Shown here one piece after another: positions 1 to 9,677 of a DNA stretch of 64,000 nucleotides (position 1 is its first letter; each line of letters begins with the position of its first letter). The position numbers were made by a program, and so were the translations under genes. This DNA is from Duganella alba (GTDB lineage Bacteria; Pseudomonadota; Gammaproteobacteria; Burkholderiales; Burkholderiaceae_D). Location: assembly GCF_009674495.1 (NCBI RefSeq), contig NZ_WKJN01000002.1, positions 279,017 through 343,016 on the forward strand. The letters are read 5' to 3'. Under the pieces are notes generated by a model. The model saw only the letters and a program-made list of their open reading frames with translations, ran no database searches and was not told where the DNA came from.

Positions 1-1064
1 AGCACCGAGTCGTTGTCCCAGTTGTCGCCGTCCGAGGCCTGGGCCACGTAGGCGTTGTAGCTGCCGGCGCCGTAGCGTTCGTCGATGACCTTGTCGAGCA
101 GGTGCAGCGCCGACGACACCACCGTGCCGCCCGATTCGCGCGAATGGAAGAATTCCTCCTCGTCCACCTCGGCCGCCGCCGTGTGGTGGCGGATGAACAC
201 CACCTCGATCTTGTCGTACACGCGTTTGAGGAACAGGTACAGCAAAATGAAGAAGCGCTTGGCGGTGTCCTTGCGCGTTTCGTCCATCGAACCGGAGACG
301 TCCATGATGCAGAACATCACCGCCTGCGTCATCGGCTTCGGCACCTTGACGCGGTTGGTGTAGCGCAGGTCGAACGGATCGATGTAGGGAATCGCCAGGA
401 TGCGCGTGTGCAGGTGGTGGATCAGTTTCTTCAGTTCGACCACGCGCGGGTCCTGCAGCGGCACGCCTTCAAGCAGCAGCGTTTCCAGTTCGCGCTCGGC
501 CTCGGCCACGCGCTTGCGCGACGGCCCGCCGACCGCGATGCGCCGGCCCAGCGCGCCGCGCAGCGAGCGCAGCACGTGGATGTTGGACGGCGTGCCGGAC
601 ATGTTGTAGCCGGCGCGCTGGTTCTTGAAGTCGGTGCTGGCGGTCAGCTGCGTCTTGACCATGTGCGGCAGTTCCAGGTCTTCGAAGAAGTAGTTCATGA
701 ACTCTTCGCGCGACAGCTCGAAGATGAAATCGTCCTCGGTCATCTGGTCGCTGTTGCCGGCCTTGCCGCGGCCGGAGCCGGCGCCGCCTTTGGGGCGGTT
801 GATCTGGTCGCCTTTCTGGTATTCCTGGTTGCCGGGATTGACCACCTCCCACACGCCGCCGTGGGCGTGGCCGAACGACGGCTCGCTCACATCCTTGACC
901 GGGATGGAGACTTTTTCGCCGTTCTCGACGTCGGTGATGGAACGGCCCTTGATGGCGCGGCCCACCGCGTCCTTGATCTGCGATTTATAGCGCCGCAAGA
1001 AGCGCTCGCGGTTGACTGCGGACTTGTTCTTGCCCTGCAAACGTCGGTCGATGAGGTAAGTCAA
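1..1064 (-). CDS. yeaH: YeaH/YhbH family protein (DUF444), C-terminus cut by window edge
   Basis: This is the partner of the PrkA kinase in the conserved yeaG-yeaH pair. The family is a VWA-like protein of unknown biochemical role, tied to nitrogen starvation and stress responses in enterobacteria. The visible 354 residues start MTYLIDRR and include an N-terminal basic region, a Gly-rich stretch near residue 95 and a MIDAS-like motif (IMDVSGSMDET) around residue 270. Family members are about 420 residues, so roughly 65 residues lie beyond position 1. No ATG fits; I chose the TTG at 1064-1062 because an AGGAGG Shine-Dalgarno stands six bases upstream and the N-terminus matches the family. It lies 66 bp behind prkA on the same strand. 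A spoVR-like gene often follows and would be outside the window. Confidence 0.9.
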   Translation of the reverse strand, partial: MTYLIDRRLQGKNKSAVNRERFLRRYKSQIKDAVGRAIKGRSITDVENGEKVSIPVKDVSEPSFGHAHGGVWEVVNPGNQEYQKGDQINRPKGGAGSGRGKAGNSDQMTEDDFIFELSREEFMNYFFEDLELPHMVKTQLTASTDFKNQRAGYNMSGTPSNIHVLRSLRGALGRRIAVGGPSRKRVAEAERELETLLLEGVPLQDPRVVELKKLIHHLHTRILAIPYIDPFDLRYTNRVKVPKPMTQAVMFCIMDVSGSMDETRKDTAKRFFILLYLFLKRVYDKIEVVFIRHHTAAAEVDEEEFFHSRESGGTVVSSALHLLDKVIDERYGAGSYNAYVAQASDGDNWDNDSV

Positions 1065-1094
1065 AAGATGCCTCCTGCTGCTATTGGTCGGCGC

Positions 1095-1120
1095 CGCGCC
1101 ACCCGTGCACAGGTGGCGCG
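1095..1120 (-). other. Hairpin between prkA and yeaH
   Basis: CGCGCCACC and GGTGGCGCG form a perfect nine-base-pair stem with an eight-base loop in the 66-bp gap between prkA and yeaH. No U-tract follows, so it is unlikely to be a strong intrinsic terminator. It could set the stoichiometry of the two genes through mRNA processing or protection; that role is inference. Confidence 0.5.
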
Positions 1121-1130
1121 CAAGTACTGC

Positions 1131-3053
1131 TTAGGACGACTTCCTCACGCGCAGATACCATTCGCACAGCAAGCGCACTTGCTTGGCCGTGTAGCCTTTT
1201 TCCACCATGCGCGCGACGAAGTCGGCGTGCTTGTTGGCGTCTTCCGCGCTGGCCTTGGCGTTGAACGAAATCACCGGCAGCAGTTCTTCCGTATTCGAGA
1301 ACATCTTCTTCTCGATCACGGTGCGGAATTTCTCGTAGCTGGTCCAGGCCGGATTCTTCCCGCCATTATTAGCGCGCGCCCGCAGTCCGAAGTTGACAAT
1401 CTCGTTGCGGAAATCCTTGGGATTCGAAATGCCGGCCGGCTTCTCGATTTTTTCCAGCTCGTTGTTCAGCGACTCGCGGTCGAAGCTCTCGCCGGTGTCC
1501 GGATCGCGGTATTCCTGGTCCTGTATCCAGAAGTCGGCAAAGGTCACGTAGCGGTCGAAGATATTCTGGCCGTACTCGGAATACGATTCCAGGTAAGCGG
1601 TCTGGATTTCCTTGCCGATGAATTCGACGTAGCGCTGCGCCAGGTGCTCCTTGATGTAGGAGAAGTATTTCTGTTCCAGTTCAGGCGGGAACTGCTCGCG
1701 CTCGACCTGCTGCTCCAGCACGTACAGCAGGTGCACCGGATTGGCCGCCACTTCGGTATTGTCGAAGTTAAACACCTTGGACAGGATCTTGAACGCGAAG
1801 CGCGTCGACAGTCCGTTCATGCCTTCGTCCACGCCGGCGTAGTCGACGTACTCGTGCAGCGACTTGGCTTTCGGATCGGTGTCCTTCAGGTTCTCGCCGT
1901 CGTACACCAGCATCTTGCTGAAGATGCTGGAGTTCTCCGGATCCTTCAGCCGCGACAAAATGGCGAACTGCGACATCATGCGCAAGGTGCCCGGCGCGCA
2001 CGGCGCCGCCGCCAGCGAGGAATTGGCCAGCAGCTTGTCGTAGATCTTGATCTCGTCGGTCACGCGCAGGCAGTACGGCACTTTGACGATGTAGATCCGG
2101 TCGAGGAAAGCCTCGTTGTTGCGGTTGTTCTTGAATGATTTCCACTCGGACTCATTCGAGTGCGCCAGGATCACGCCGTCGAACGGAATCGCACCGAAGC
2201 CTTCCGTCCCTTTGTAGTTGCCTTCCTGGGTGGCGGTCAGCAGCGGATGCAGCACCTTGATCGGCGCCTTGAACATCTCGACGAATTCCATCAGGCCCTG
2301 GTTGGCCAGGCACAGGCCGCCCGAGTAGCTGTAGGCGTCCGGATCGTCCTGCGAATAGTCTTCCAGCTTGCGGATATCGACCTTGCCGACCAGCGAGGAA
2401 ATATCCTGGTTGTTTTCGTCGCCCGGTTCGGTCTTGGAAATGGCGACCTGCTTCAGCACGGAAGGGTAGCGGCGCACCACGCGGAACTGGTTGATGTCGC
2501 CATTGAATTCGTGCAGGCGCTTGACCGCCCATGGACTCGGGATGTTGCGCAGGTAGCGGCGCGGAATGCCGTAGTCTTCTTCCAGGATGACGCCGTCCTC
2601 GTCCTCGTTGAACAGGCCCAGCGGCGATTCATTCACCGGCGAACCCTTCAGGCAGTAGAAGGGCACGTGCTCCATCAGCGACTTGAGCTTCTCGGCGATC
2701 GACGATTTGCCGCCGCCCACCGGACCGAGCAGATACAGGATCTGCTTGCGTTCCTCCAGGCCCTGCGCGGCGTGACGGAAGTAGGACACCACTTGCTCGA
2801 TCACTTCCTCGGTGCCGTAGAACTCGCGGAAGGCCGGATAGATCTTGATTACCTTGTTGCCGAAGATGCGCGACAGCCGCGTGTCGTTGCGTGTGTCGAT
2901 CAGGGTCGGTTCGCCGATGGCGGCCAGCATGCGCTCGGCGGCGCTGGCGTAGGTAAGCCGGTCTTTCTTGCAAAGTTCGAGATATTCCTTCATGGACATC
3001 TCTTCTTCTTTGGTCCGTTCGTATCGTGCGGCGTAGTTGTCAAAAATGGTCAT
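1131..3053 (-). CDS. prkA: PrkA family serine protein kinase
   Basis: This is a cytoplasmic stress-associated protein kinase of the PrkA/YeaG family. The 640-residue product starts MTIFDNYAARYE and has the usual length. A Walker A motif GPVGGGKS lies at residues 110-117 in the N-terminal AAA-like domain, and the C-terminal third is the family's kinase-related domain. The reading frame is open further upstream from a GTG, but the ATG at 3053-3051 is preferred because AGGA lies seven bases upstream and the family N-terminus begins here. It heads the prkA-yeaH operon. In enterobacteria the pair is induced by starvation and depends on alternative sigma factors; no clear sigma-54 or sigma-S promoter was identifiable by eye upstream. 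Confidence 0.95.
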   Translation of the reverse strand: MTIFDNYAARYERTKEEEMSMKEYLELCKKDRLTYASAAERMLAAIGEPTLIDTRNDTRLSRIFGNKVIKIYPAFREFYGTEEVIEQVVSYFRHAAQGLEERKQILYLLGPVGGGKSSIAEKLKSLMEHVPFYCLKGSPVNESPLGLFNEDEDGVILEEDYGIPRRYLRNIPSPWAVKRLHEFNGDINQFRVVRRYPSVLKQVAISKTEPGDENNQDISSLVGKVDIRKLEDYSQDDPDAYSYSGGLCLANQGLMEFVEMFKAPIKVLHPLLTATQEGNYKGTEGFGAIPFDGVILAHSNESEWKSFKNNRNNEAFLDRIYIVKVPYCLRVTDEIKIYDKLLANSSLAAAPCAPGTLRMMSQFAILSRLKDPENSSIFSKMLVYDGENLKDTDPKAKSLHEYVDYAGVDEGMNGLSTRFAFKILSKVFNFDNTEVAANPVHLLYVLEQQVEREQFPPELEQKYFSYIKEHLAQRYVEFIGKEIQTAYLESYSEYGQNIFDRYVTFADFWIQDQEYRDPDTGESFDRESLNNELEKIEKPAGISNPKDFRNEIVNFGLRARANNGGKNPAWTSYEKFRTVIEKKMFSNTEELLPVISFNAKASAEDANKHADFVARMVEKGYTAKQVRLLCEWYLRVRKSS

Positions 3054-4501
<1,448 letters not shown>

Positions 4502-4513
4502 AACCCAGAGGCT

Positions 4514-4543
4514 GGGGTCTGACCCCATGCGGGGTCAGACCCC
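4514..4543. repeat. GGGGTCTGACCCC palindromic intergenic element
   Basis: GGGGTCTGACCCC and its exact reverse complement GGGGTCAGACCCC flank a four-base loop, giving a perfect 13-bp stem 12 bases behind the deaminase stop codon. Each arm is itself nearly palindromic. From memory this motif recurs between genes in Oxalobacteraceae genomes, like a REP element. It could also act as a transcription terminator or mRNA stabiliser. No second copy was noticed in this window. Confidence 0.8.
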
Positions 4544-4639
4544 TAGTCCTTGATGTGCGGGGCTAAACGGTTTCCGCGTGCGTTGAAGAGCCGTATCCAT
4601 CTGCGCCTTTGGGGTGCGGGTTTCCAACCCAAGATTATT

Positions 4640-7177
4640 ATGCTTAAACTTGCCCTGAAAATGACCGCCCGCGACTGGCGCGCCGGCCAGCTCCGCTTCC
4701 TGCTGATCGCGCTCACCGTCGCCGTGGCCGCCTTGTCCGCCACCGGCTTCTTCATCGACCGCCTGCGCAGCGGGTTGGACCGCGACGCCCACCAGCTCCT
4801 CGGCGCCGACGCCGTCATCAGCGCCGATCTCCCGATCCGCGCCGCATGGCGCGCCGAAGCCCTCAAACGCGGCCTGACCGTCACCGACACCGTCACCTTC
4901 CCCAGCATGGCCCAAGCCGGCGAGGGCGACGATTCCAACGCCATGCTGTCGGCCCTGAAAGCCGTCGGCCCCGGCTACCCGCTGCGCGGCAAAGTCAAGA
5001 TCACCACCAACGCCGCCCAGGCCGAACAAAGCATCGGCACGCCCGCAACGACCGTTCCATCCCCTGGCACCGTGTGGATTGAGCCCGGCCTGCTGGGCAG
5101 CCTGAAAACCAGCATCGGCCAGCAGCTCAAGCTGGGCGACAAAACCTTCACCGTCACCCAGCTGATCGCCGCCGAACCCGACCGCGGCGCCAACTTCCTG
5201 GCCTTCGCGCCGCGCGTGATGTTCGCCTTGCAGGATCTGGAAGCGACCAACCTGATCCAGCCCGGCTCGCGCGTCAATTACCGCCTGCTGATCGGCGCGC
5301 CGCCGGCGCTGAAGAACGGCGCCGCCGTCGCCACGGCCTACCAGGAGTGGGTGCAGGCACAAATCAAGACTGGCAACATCAAGGGCGTGCGCGTCGAGTC
5401 GCTGGAAAACGGACGTCCTGAAATGCAAACCACGCTGGACCGCGCGGACCGCTTCCTGTCGCTGGTCGGCCTGCTGTCGGCGATGCTGGCGGCGGTGGCC
5501 GTGGCGATGGCGGCGCGCCGCTTCATGCAGCGCCACCTCGACGCCTGCGCCATGCTGCGCTGCCTCGGCCTGACGCAGAACCAGGTCACGCTGATGTACC
5601 TGATCGAATTCCTGCTGGTCGGCCTGCTGGGCAGCGCCATGGGCGTGGCGGTCGGTTTCGGCGGCCACTACGTGCTGCTGGAGGTGCTTGGCTCGCTGGT
5701 GTCGGCCGAACTGCCGGCGCCGACCATCTACCCGGCGCTGCAAGGCATGGCGATCGGCATCCTGCTGCTGGCCGCCTTCGCGCTGCCGCCTATCCTGCAA
5801 CTGCGCAAAGTGCCGCATAACCGCGTGATCCGCCGCGAACAGGATGCGCCGCAAGTCGGCGCGCTGGCCACCTACGGCTTCGGCATGCTGGGCTTTGTCG
5901 CGCTGCTGCTGTGGCAGGCGGGCGATGCGACCATGGCCTTGTACACGGCGCTGGGCTTCCTCGGCGCGTTCGCGGTGTTTGCGCTGGTCGCCTGGCTGGG
6001 ATTGCGCTCCCTGCGTTCGCTGCGCGGCGCGGTCGACCATCAAAGCTGGCGCTTCGCCGTCACCTCGCTGCAGCGCCGGCCCGGCGCCACCATCGTGCAG
6101 GTGGTGTCGCTGGCGCTGGGCATGATGGCGCTGCTGGTGCTGACCGTGGTGCGCGGCGACCTGATGACCGCCTGGCGCAACGCCACGCCGCCGGATGCGC
6201 CGAACCGCTTCATCATCAACATCCAGCCCGAGCAGCAGCAGGAAATCGCCAGGCGCCTGCAGGCGGCGGGCGTGAATTACGCGCCGCAATATCCGATGAT
6301 ACGCGGCCGCCTGAGCGCCGTGAACGGCAAGCCGGTCACCGCCGACACCTACACCGAAGACCGCGCCAAGGGGCTGGCCGACCGCGAATTCAACGTCTCC
6401 ACCATGGCGCACATGCAGGCCGAGAACGAGATCAGCGCCGGCAAATGGTTCGAGGACAAGCCGGGCCAGGCCGAAGCCTCGGTGGAAGAGGGCATCGCCA
6501 AAACGCTGCGCTGGAAGCTGGGCGACAAGCTGCGCTTCGACATCGCCGGTGCGCCGGTGGAGGTGACCATCACCAGCCTGCGCAAGCTGGACTGGGGCTC
6601 GATGCGCGTCAACTTCTTCGTCATCATCAATCCGGCGGCGATGACCGAGATTTCGCAAAGCTGGATCACCGCCTTCCACCTGCCGCAAGGCCAGGGCGCG
6701 GTGATGAATGCGTTGACGCGTGACTTCCCCAACCTGACCATCGTCGATGTCGGCGGCATCCTGCGCCAGGTGCAGGCGGTGCTGGACCAGGTGGTGACCG
6801 CCGTGGAGTTCCTGTTCATCTTCACGCTGGCTTCGGGCGTGCTGGTGCTGTACGCGGCGCTGATGGGTTCCCAGGATGAGCGCACGCGCGAGGCGGGCCT
6901 GCTGCGCGCGCTGGGCGCGACCCGCAAGCAGCTGTCGCAGGCGCAGATGATCGAGTTCACGCTGGTGGGCGCCTTGTCCGGCGTGCTGGCGGCGACCGGC
7001 GCGGCCACCATGGGCTGGGCGCTGGCCACCTACCAGTTCAAGTTCGCATGGAGCTTCAGTCCCGTGGTGTGGCTGGTTGGCCTGGTGGCGGGCGCGCTGT
7101 GCGCCATCGCCGGCGGCTGGCTGGGCCTGCGCAACGTGCTGCGCCAGCCGCCGCTGCAAACCTTGCGCGAAGCCTGA
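4640..7177 (+). CDS. FtsX-like ABC transporter permease (YbbP family)
   Basis: This 845-residue inner-membrane protein has the layout of YbbP/MacB-type permeases. An N-terminal transmembrane helix lies near residues 15-35, followed by a periplasmic domain, a central block of helices with the FtsX-like repeat (about 260-520), a second periplasmic domain and a C-terminal FtsX block with the signature-like TREAGLLRALGATRKQ near residue 750. Such permeases pair with a LolD/YbbA-like ATPase and work by mechanotransmission rather than classical transport. No ATPase gene adjoins it here, so its partner must be elsewhere. I start at MLKLALKM (4640); the upstream extension is non-family sequence. It converges on jqsR. 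Confidence 0.88.
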   Translation: MLKLALKMTARDWRAGQLRFLLIALTVAVAALSATGFFIDRLRSGLDRDAHQLLGADAVISADLPIRAAWRAEALKRGLTVTDTVTFPSMAQAGEGDDSNAMLSALKAVGPGYPLRGKVKITTNAAQAEQSIGTPATTVPSPGTVWIEPGLLGSLKTSIGQQLKLGDKTFTVTQLIAAEPDRGANFLAFAPRVMFALQDLEATNLIQPGSRVNYRLLIGAPPALKNGAAVATAYQEWVQAQIKTGNIKGVRVESLENGRPEMQTTLDRADRFLSLVGLLSAMLAAVAVAMAARRFMQRHLDACAMLRCLGLTQNQVTLMYLIEFLLVGLLGSAMGVAVGFGGHYVLLEVLGSLVSAELPAPTIYPALQGMAIGILLLAAFALPPILQLRKVPHNRVIRREQDAPQVGALATYGFGMLGFVALLLWQAGDATMALYTALGFLGAFAVFALVAWLGLRSLRSLRGAVDHQSWRFAVTSLQRRPGATIVQVVSLALGMMALLVLTVVRGDLMTAWRNATPPDAPNRFIINIQPEQQQEIARRLQAAGVNYAPQYPMIRGRLSAVNGKPVTADTYTEDRAKGLADREFNVSTMAHMQAENEISAGKWFEDKPGQAEASVEEGIAKTLRWKLGDKLRFDIAGAPVEVTITSLRKLDWGSMRVNFFVIINPAAMTEISQSWITAFHLPQGQGAVMNALTRDFPNLTIVDVGGILRQVQAVLDQVVTAVEFLFIFTLASGVLVLYAALMGSQDERTREAGLLRALGATRKQLSQAQMIEFTLVGALSGVLAATGAATMGWALATYQFKFAWSFSPVVWLVGLVAGALCAIAGGWLGLRNVLRQPPLQTLREA

Positions 7178-7210
7178 CCCGCCGTCACTCCCGCGCGGGG
7201 ACGTCGGTCA
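7175..7210. terminator. Shared inverted repeat between convergent genes
   Basis: The 30-bp gap between the convergent permease and response regulator is an imperfect inverted repeat. Its core is CCCGCGCGGG (7190-7199), and its outer arms include both stop codons, TGA on each strand. It lacks a U-tract, so a bidirectional terminator role is only plausible. Confidence 0.4.
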
Positions 7211-8215
7211 TGCGGCGATGGTTTGCGGTTGCAGCATCTGTAAAAACTGGGCGTAAGTTTGCGGCCGCTGGTCGAAGTAGTGGCCGGGCAGGTCGAACAG
7301 CGCCCAGTAGTAGTTCTCCTTGCCCTGGCAGATGCGCGGCGCGGCGCTGTAGCGGTGCCAGTTCTCGCTCATGCGGCTGGTGTACATGCCGTCGCCGAAC
7401 GGATCGCTGAAGAAGGTCAGCACGCGTCGCTCCAGCAGCGCATGCAGCAGCGAGCGTGGGGCGTCGCTGTCGCGCGCCACCTCGTACTGGGCGTACATGC
7501 CTTGTTCGGTCTCCACCATCATCAGCGTCGCCTTGCCGTGCTGGTCGAGGAACAGGATGCCGGTCGGATTCGGGAAAATGTAATGCTCGACGAAGCCCAG
7601 CGTGCGCTTCAGCTCCCGCACCACCTCGGTGAACGCCGGATCGGTCAGGAAGCGGTAATCGTGCAGCGCCACCATCTCGCGCAGCGTGTCGGAGCGGTGG
7701 TCGAAGTAGTTCTCCTGCAGCGTGGCGATTTCCATTTCCAGGATGTCCAGCGCATGGTCGTCGCTCTTCTTGATGTAGCGGTCGATCAGGCCGCGGTTGA
7801 AGGCGCTGACGGCGACCTTTTCATCGGCCGCGCCGGTGAACAGGATCTTCTTGCACGGCAGGTGCGCCACCTGCTCGCAGAATTCCAGCCCGTTCATCTG
7901 CGGCATCGAGTAATCCACCACCAGCACCGACGGCACGGCAAAGCGCTCGCCCTGTTCGGCGATGCGGTAGATGCGCTCCAGGTCCAGCGCCACATTGCAC
8001 TGGTCGGCCGGCAGGTTCTGCATGTCGAAGTTGACGTGCAACGGCACCGCGCTGTCCGGCGCGCTGGCGCGCAGCCATTGCAGCACCTCGCTGGTGTCGT
8101 GGAAGGTTTTGTTGGCCAGCATGGGATCGAGCTGGAACGACAGACTGCGCAGGAACGAGTCGCTGTCGTCGATCAGGATGGTCAGGGTGGGATGGGCATA
8201 AACGGGCAGATGCAT
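7208..8215 (-). CDS. jqsR: LqsR/JqsR-type response regulator of the alpha-hydroxyketone quorum-sensing system
   Basis: This is the output protein of the adjacent kinase. The N-terminal receiver domain shows acidic residues D16-D17, the phospho-acceptor D101 in VVDYSMPQMNG, T127 in LFTGAAD and K149/K150 in YIKKSD. The distance from D17 to D101 is about 40 residues longer than in a standard receiver, so there is an insertion between the first strand and the phosphorylation site. The remaining 180 residues show no helix-turn-helix I recognise. This fits Legionella LqsR, an atypical regulator of about the same length. The start is three bases behind the kinase stop, so the two are cotranscribed and translationally coupled. 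The symbol follows the Janthinobacterium Jqs naming and is assigned by context. Confidence 0.8.
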   Translation of the reverse strand: MHLPVYAHPTLTILIDDSDSFLRSLSFQLDPMLANKTFHDTSEVLQWLRASAPDSAVPLHVNFDMQNLPADQCNVALDLERIYRIAEQGERFAVPSVLVVDYSMPQMNGLEFCEQVAHLPCKKILFTGAADEKVAVSAFNRGLIDRYIKKSDDHALDILEMEIATLQENYFDHRSDTLREMVALHDYRFLTDPAFTEVVRELKRTLGFVEHYIFPNPTGILFLDQHGKATLMMVETEQGMYAQYEVARDSDAPRSLLHALLERRVLTFFSDPFGDGMYTSRMSENWHRYSAAPRICQGKENYYWALFDLPGHYFDQRPQTYAQFLQMLQPQTIAA

Positions 8216-8218
8216 GTT

Positions 8219-9505
8219 TCACCTCGCGATGGCTGGCGATTGGGGGAATTCCAGGACAAATACGGCGTAGGCGCTCTCGCGCGAGACGCAACGGATTTTC
8301 GCCGCCCAGGCATCCATGATTTCCTGGCACAGCGCCAGCCCGATGCCGGCGCCGTTGTGCGGCGGGTGGGAATAAAAGCGGCGGAAGATCAGCGGCATCT
8401 GCTGCGCCGGGATGCCGCAGCCGGTGTCGATGAACAGCAGGCGCGGCGGCTGGTGCGCGCCGTCGACAATGATGCGCACGCGGCCCTTGCCGGCGCGCTG
8501 CACCGCGCGCAGCGCATTGCGCAGCAGGTTGAGCAGCACCACCACCGCCAATTCCGTCTGGCCGGCGAACTGGAAGTTGCGGCGCACCTCCAGCCGGACC
8601 ATTTTCTGCTGCTTGGTGCTGGAGAAGGGATAGCGCCGCAGCACCGCTTCCACCACCGTTTCCATCGACACCGTCTCCACCGGATGCAGCTTTTGCCGCA
8701 CCGCCGTGGCGCTTAACAGGAACAGGTCGATCATGTGGTTCATGTGGCGCACCTCGAACTGGATGCGCGCCAGCGCGTCAATGATGGTCAGCCGGTCTTC
8801 CGGGCTGTGGGCGTGGCCCTGGGCGTCGGCCATCATGCGCAGCAGCCCGCGCACGTTGGCGTCGACGCTGGTGAGCGGGGTGCGCAGCTCGTGCGCCACG
8901 GTGGCCAGGCCGGCGCCCATGCCGGCCAGCTTTTCCTGCGCCAGCACATGGCGGCTGATCTTGGCCACCGACAGCACGGCGATGGTGAACCAGTGGATCG
9001 GCACCTGTTGCAGCACCTGCCGGCTGGTCAGCATGTCGCCCGCGCCCAGCGCCGACGCCGCGATGCAGGCCAGCGCGGTGCCGGCCACGTAGGCGCGCAG
9101 CGCCAGGCCGGTGTCGAAGTGGAACAGCACCACCAGCCCGATCAGCAGCGACTCGCCCCACACGCCGGACGCGTGGTTCATCAAAAACATGAAGGTGAAG
9201 AAGAACGGGAAGATGTAGCCGAGCGCCACCAGCAGGTACAGGTTCAGCATCTGCCGGCTGAACTGGCGCGCGAACAGGCCCAGCGCACAGAGCAGGATGC
9301 CGAGCAGGCGCAGCGACAGCGACTCGTACTCCTGCGGGAAGAAGTGCTGCCAGATCACGTAGTACAGCGGCATGCCCACCGTGCCGATGCAGGCGAGCAG
9401 CAGCACGCGCACGGTCGCATGGTCCTCGCGGCCGTGATACAGCAGCAGGGACTGCACCAGTCCGTGCTGCCAGCGCTTCCACCGTTCGTGCAGGGTCGGC
9501 CTCAT
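8219..9505 (-). CDS. jqsS: CqsS/LqsS/JqsS-like membrane histidine kinase
   Basis: This is the likely sensor for the alpha-hydroxyketone made by the divergent synthase. The 428-residue protein begins with about six hydrophobic segments between residues 30 and 185, a multi-helix sensor without a periplasmic domain as in CqsS and LqsS. The HisKA box ATVAHELRTPLTS places the phospho-histidine at H205. N, G1 and G2 boxes follow as NLLRNALRAV, DTGCGIP and GAGIGLALCQE. Unlike Vibrio CqsS there is no fused receiver, so the phosphate should pass to the downstream regulator. No clear Shine-Dalgarno stands before the ATG at 9505; instead an FNR-type box sits eight bases upstream. Confidence 0.85.
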   Translation of the reverse strand: MRPTLHERWKRWQHGLVQSLLLYHGREDHATVRVLLLACIGTVGMPLYYVIWQHFFPQEYESLSLRLLGILLCALGLFARQFSRQMLNLYLLVALGYIFPFFFTFMFLMNHASGVWGESLLIGLVVLFHFDTGLALRAYVAGTALACIAASALGAGDMLTSRQVLQQVPIHWFTIAVLSVAKISRHVLAQEKLAGMGAGLATVAHELRTPLTSVDANVRGLLRMMADAQGHAHSPEDRLTIIDALARIQFEVRHMNHMIDLFLLSATAVRQKLHPVETVSMETVVEAVLRRYPFSSTKQQKMVRLEVRRNFQFAGQTELAVVVLLNLLRNALRAVQRAGKGRVRIIVDGAHQPPRLLFIDTGCGIPAQQMPLIFRRFYSHPPHNGAGIGLALCQEIMDAWAAKIRCVSRESAYAVFVLEFPQSPAIAR

Positions 9506-9513
9506 GATGACGT

Positions 9514-9527
9514 TTGACTTTTATCAA
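9514..9527. promoter_or_regulatory. FNR/Anr-type box close to the jqsS start
   Basis: TTGACTTTTATCAA matches the CRP/FNR-family consensus TTGAY-N4-RTCAA in both half sites. It ends eight bases before the jqsS start codon, a position where a bound regulator would be expected to block rather than activate jqsS. Binding by an FNR, Anr or Dnr homologue is inferred. Confidence 0.6.
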
Positions 9528-9579
9528 GCTGCCATCATCGCCTTAATTTACAACGGGTTTTGGGGTATCAAAACGGTAA

Positions 9580-9593
9580 TTGATCCGTATCAA
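9580..9593. promoter_or_regulatory. FNR/Anr-type box upstream of jqsA
   Basis: TTGATCCGTATCAA is a perfect TTGAT-N4-ATCAA palindrome. Its centre lies about 91 bases before the jqsA start codon, which is compatible with activation from near -40 if transcription begins around 9630. It is the second such site in the 172-bp jqsS-jqsA intergenic region. Confidence 0.65.
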
Positions 9594-9603
9594 TCTCTTT
9601 GAG

Positions 9604-9643
9604 TTTTTTTCGCCGCATGGTGGGACTGCGGTTCATAAAAAAA
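9604..9643 (+). promoter_or_regulatory. Structured leader upstream of jqsA
   Basis: A run of seven T (9604-9610) can pair with seven A (9637-9643) around an inner CCGCA/TGCGG stem, giving a long hairpin about 25 bases before the AAGGAG ribosome-binding site of jqsA. It may lie in the 5' untranslated region and modulate synthase translation, or be promoter sequence. The sequence does not decide between these. Confidence 0.35.
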
Positions 9644-9677
9644 CAATCTTTTTTGCTCAAACCCAAGGAGATTCGCC

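Noticed and set aside
4535..7159. Minus-strand 874-codon frame opposite the YbbP-type permease
   Set aside because: Composition is Arg/Gln/His/Gly-rich, typical of antisense frames of GC-rich genes; the plus frame has a clear FtsX permease.
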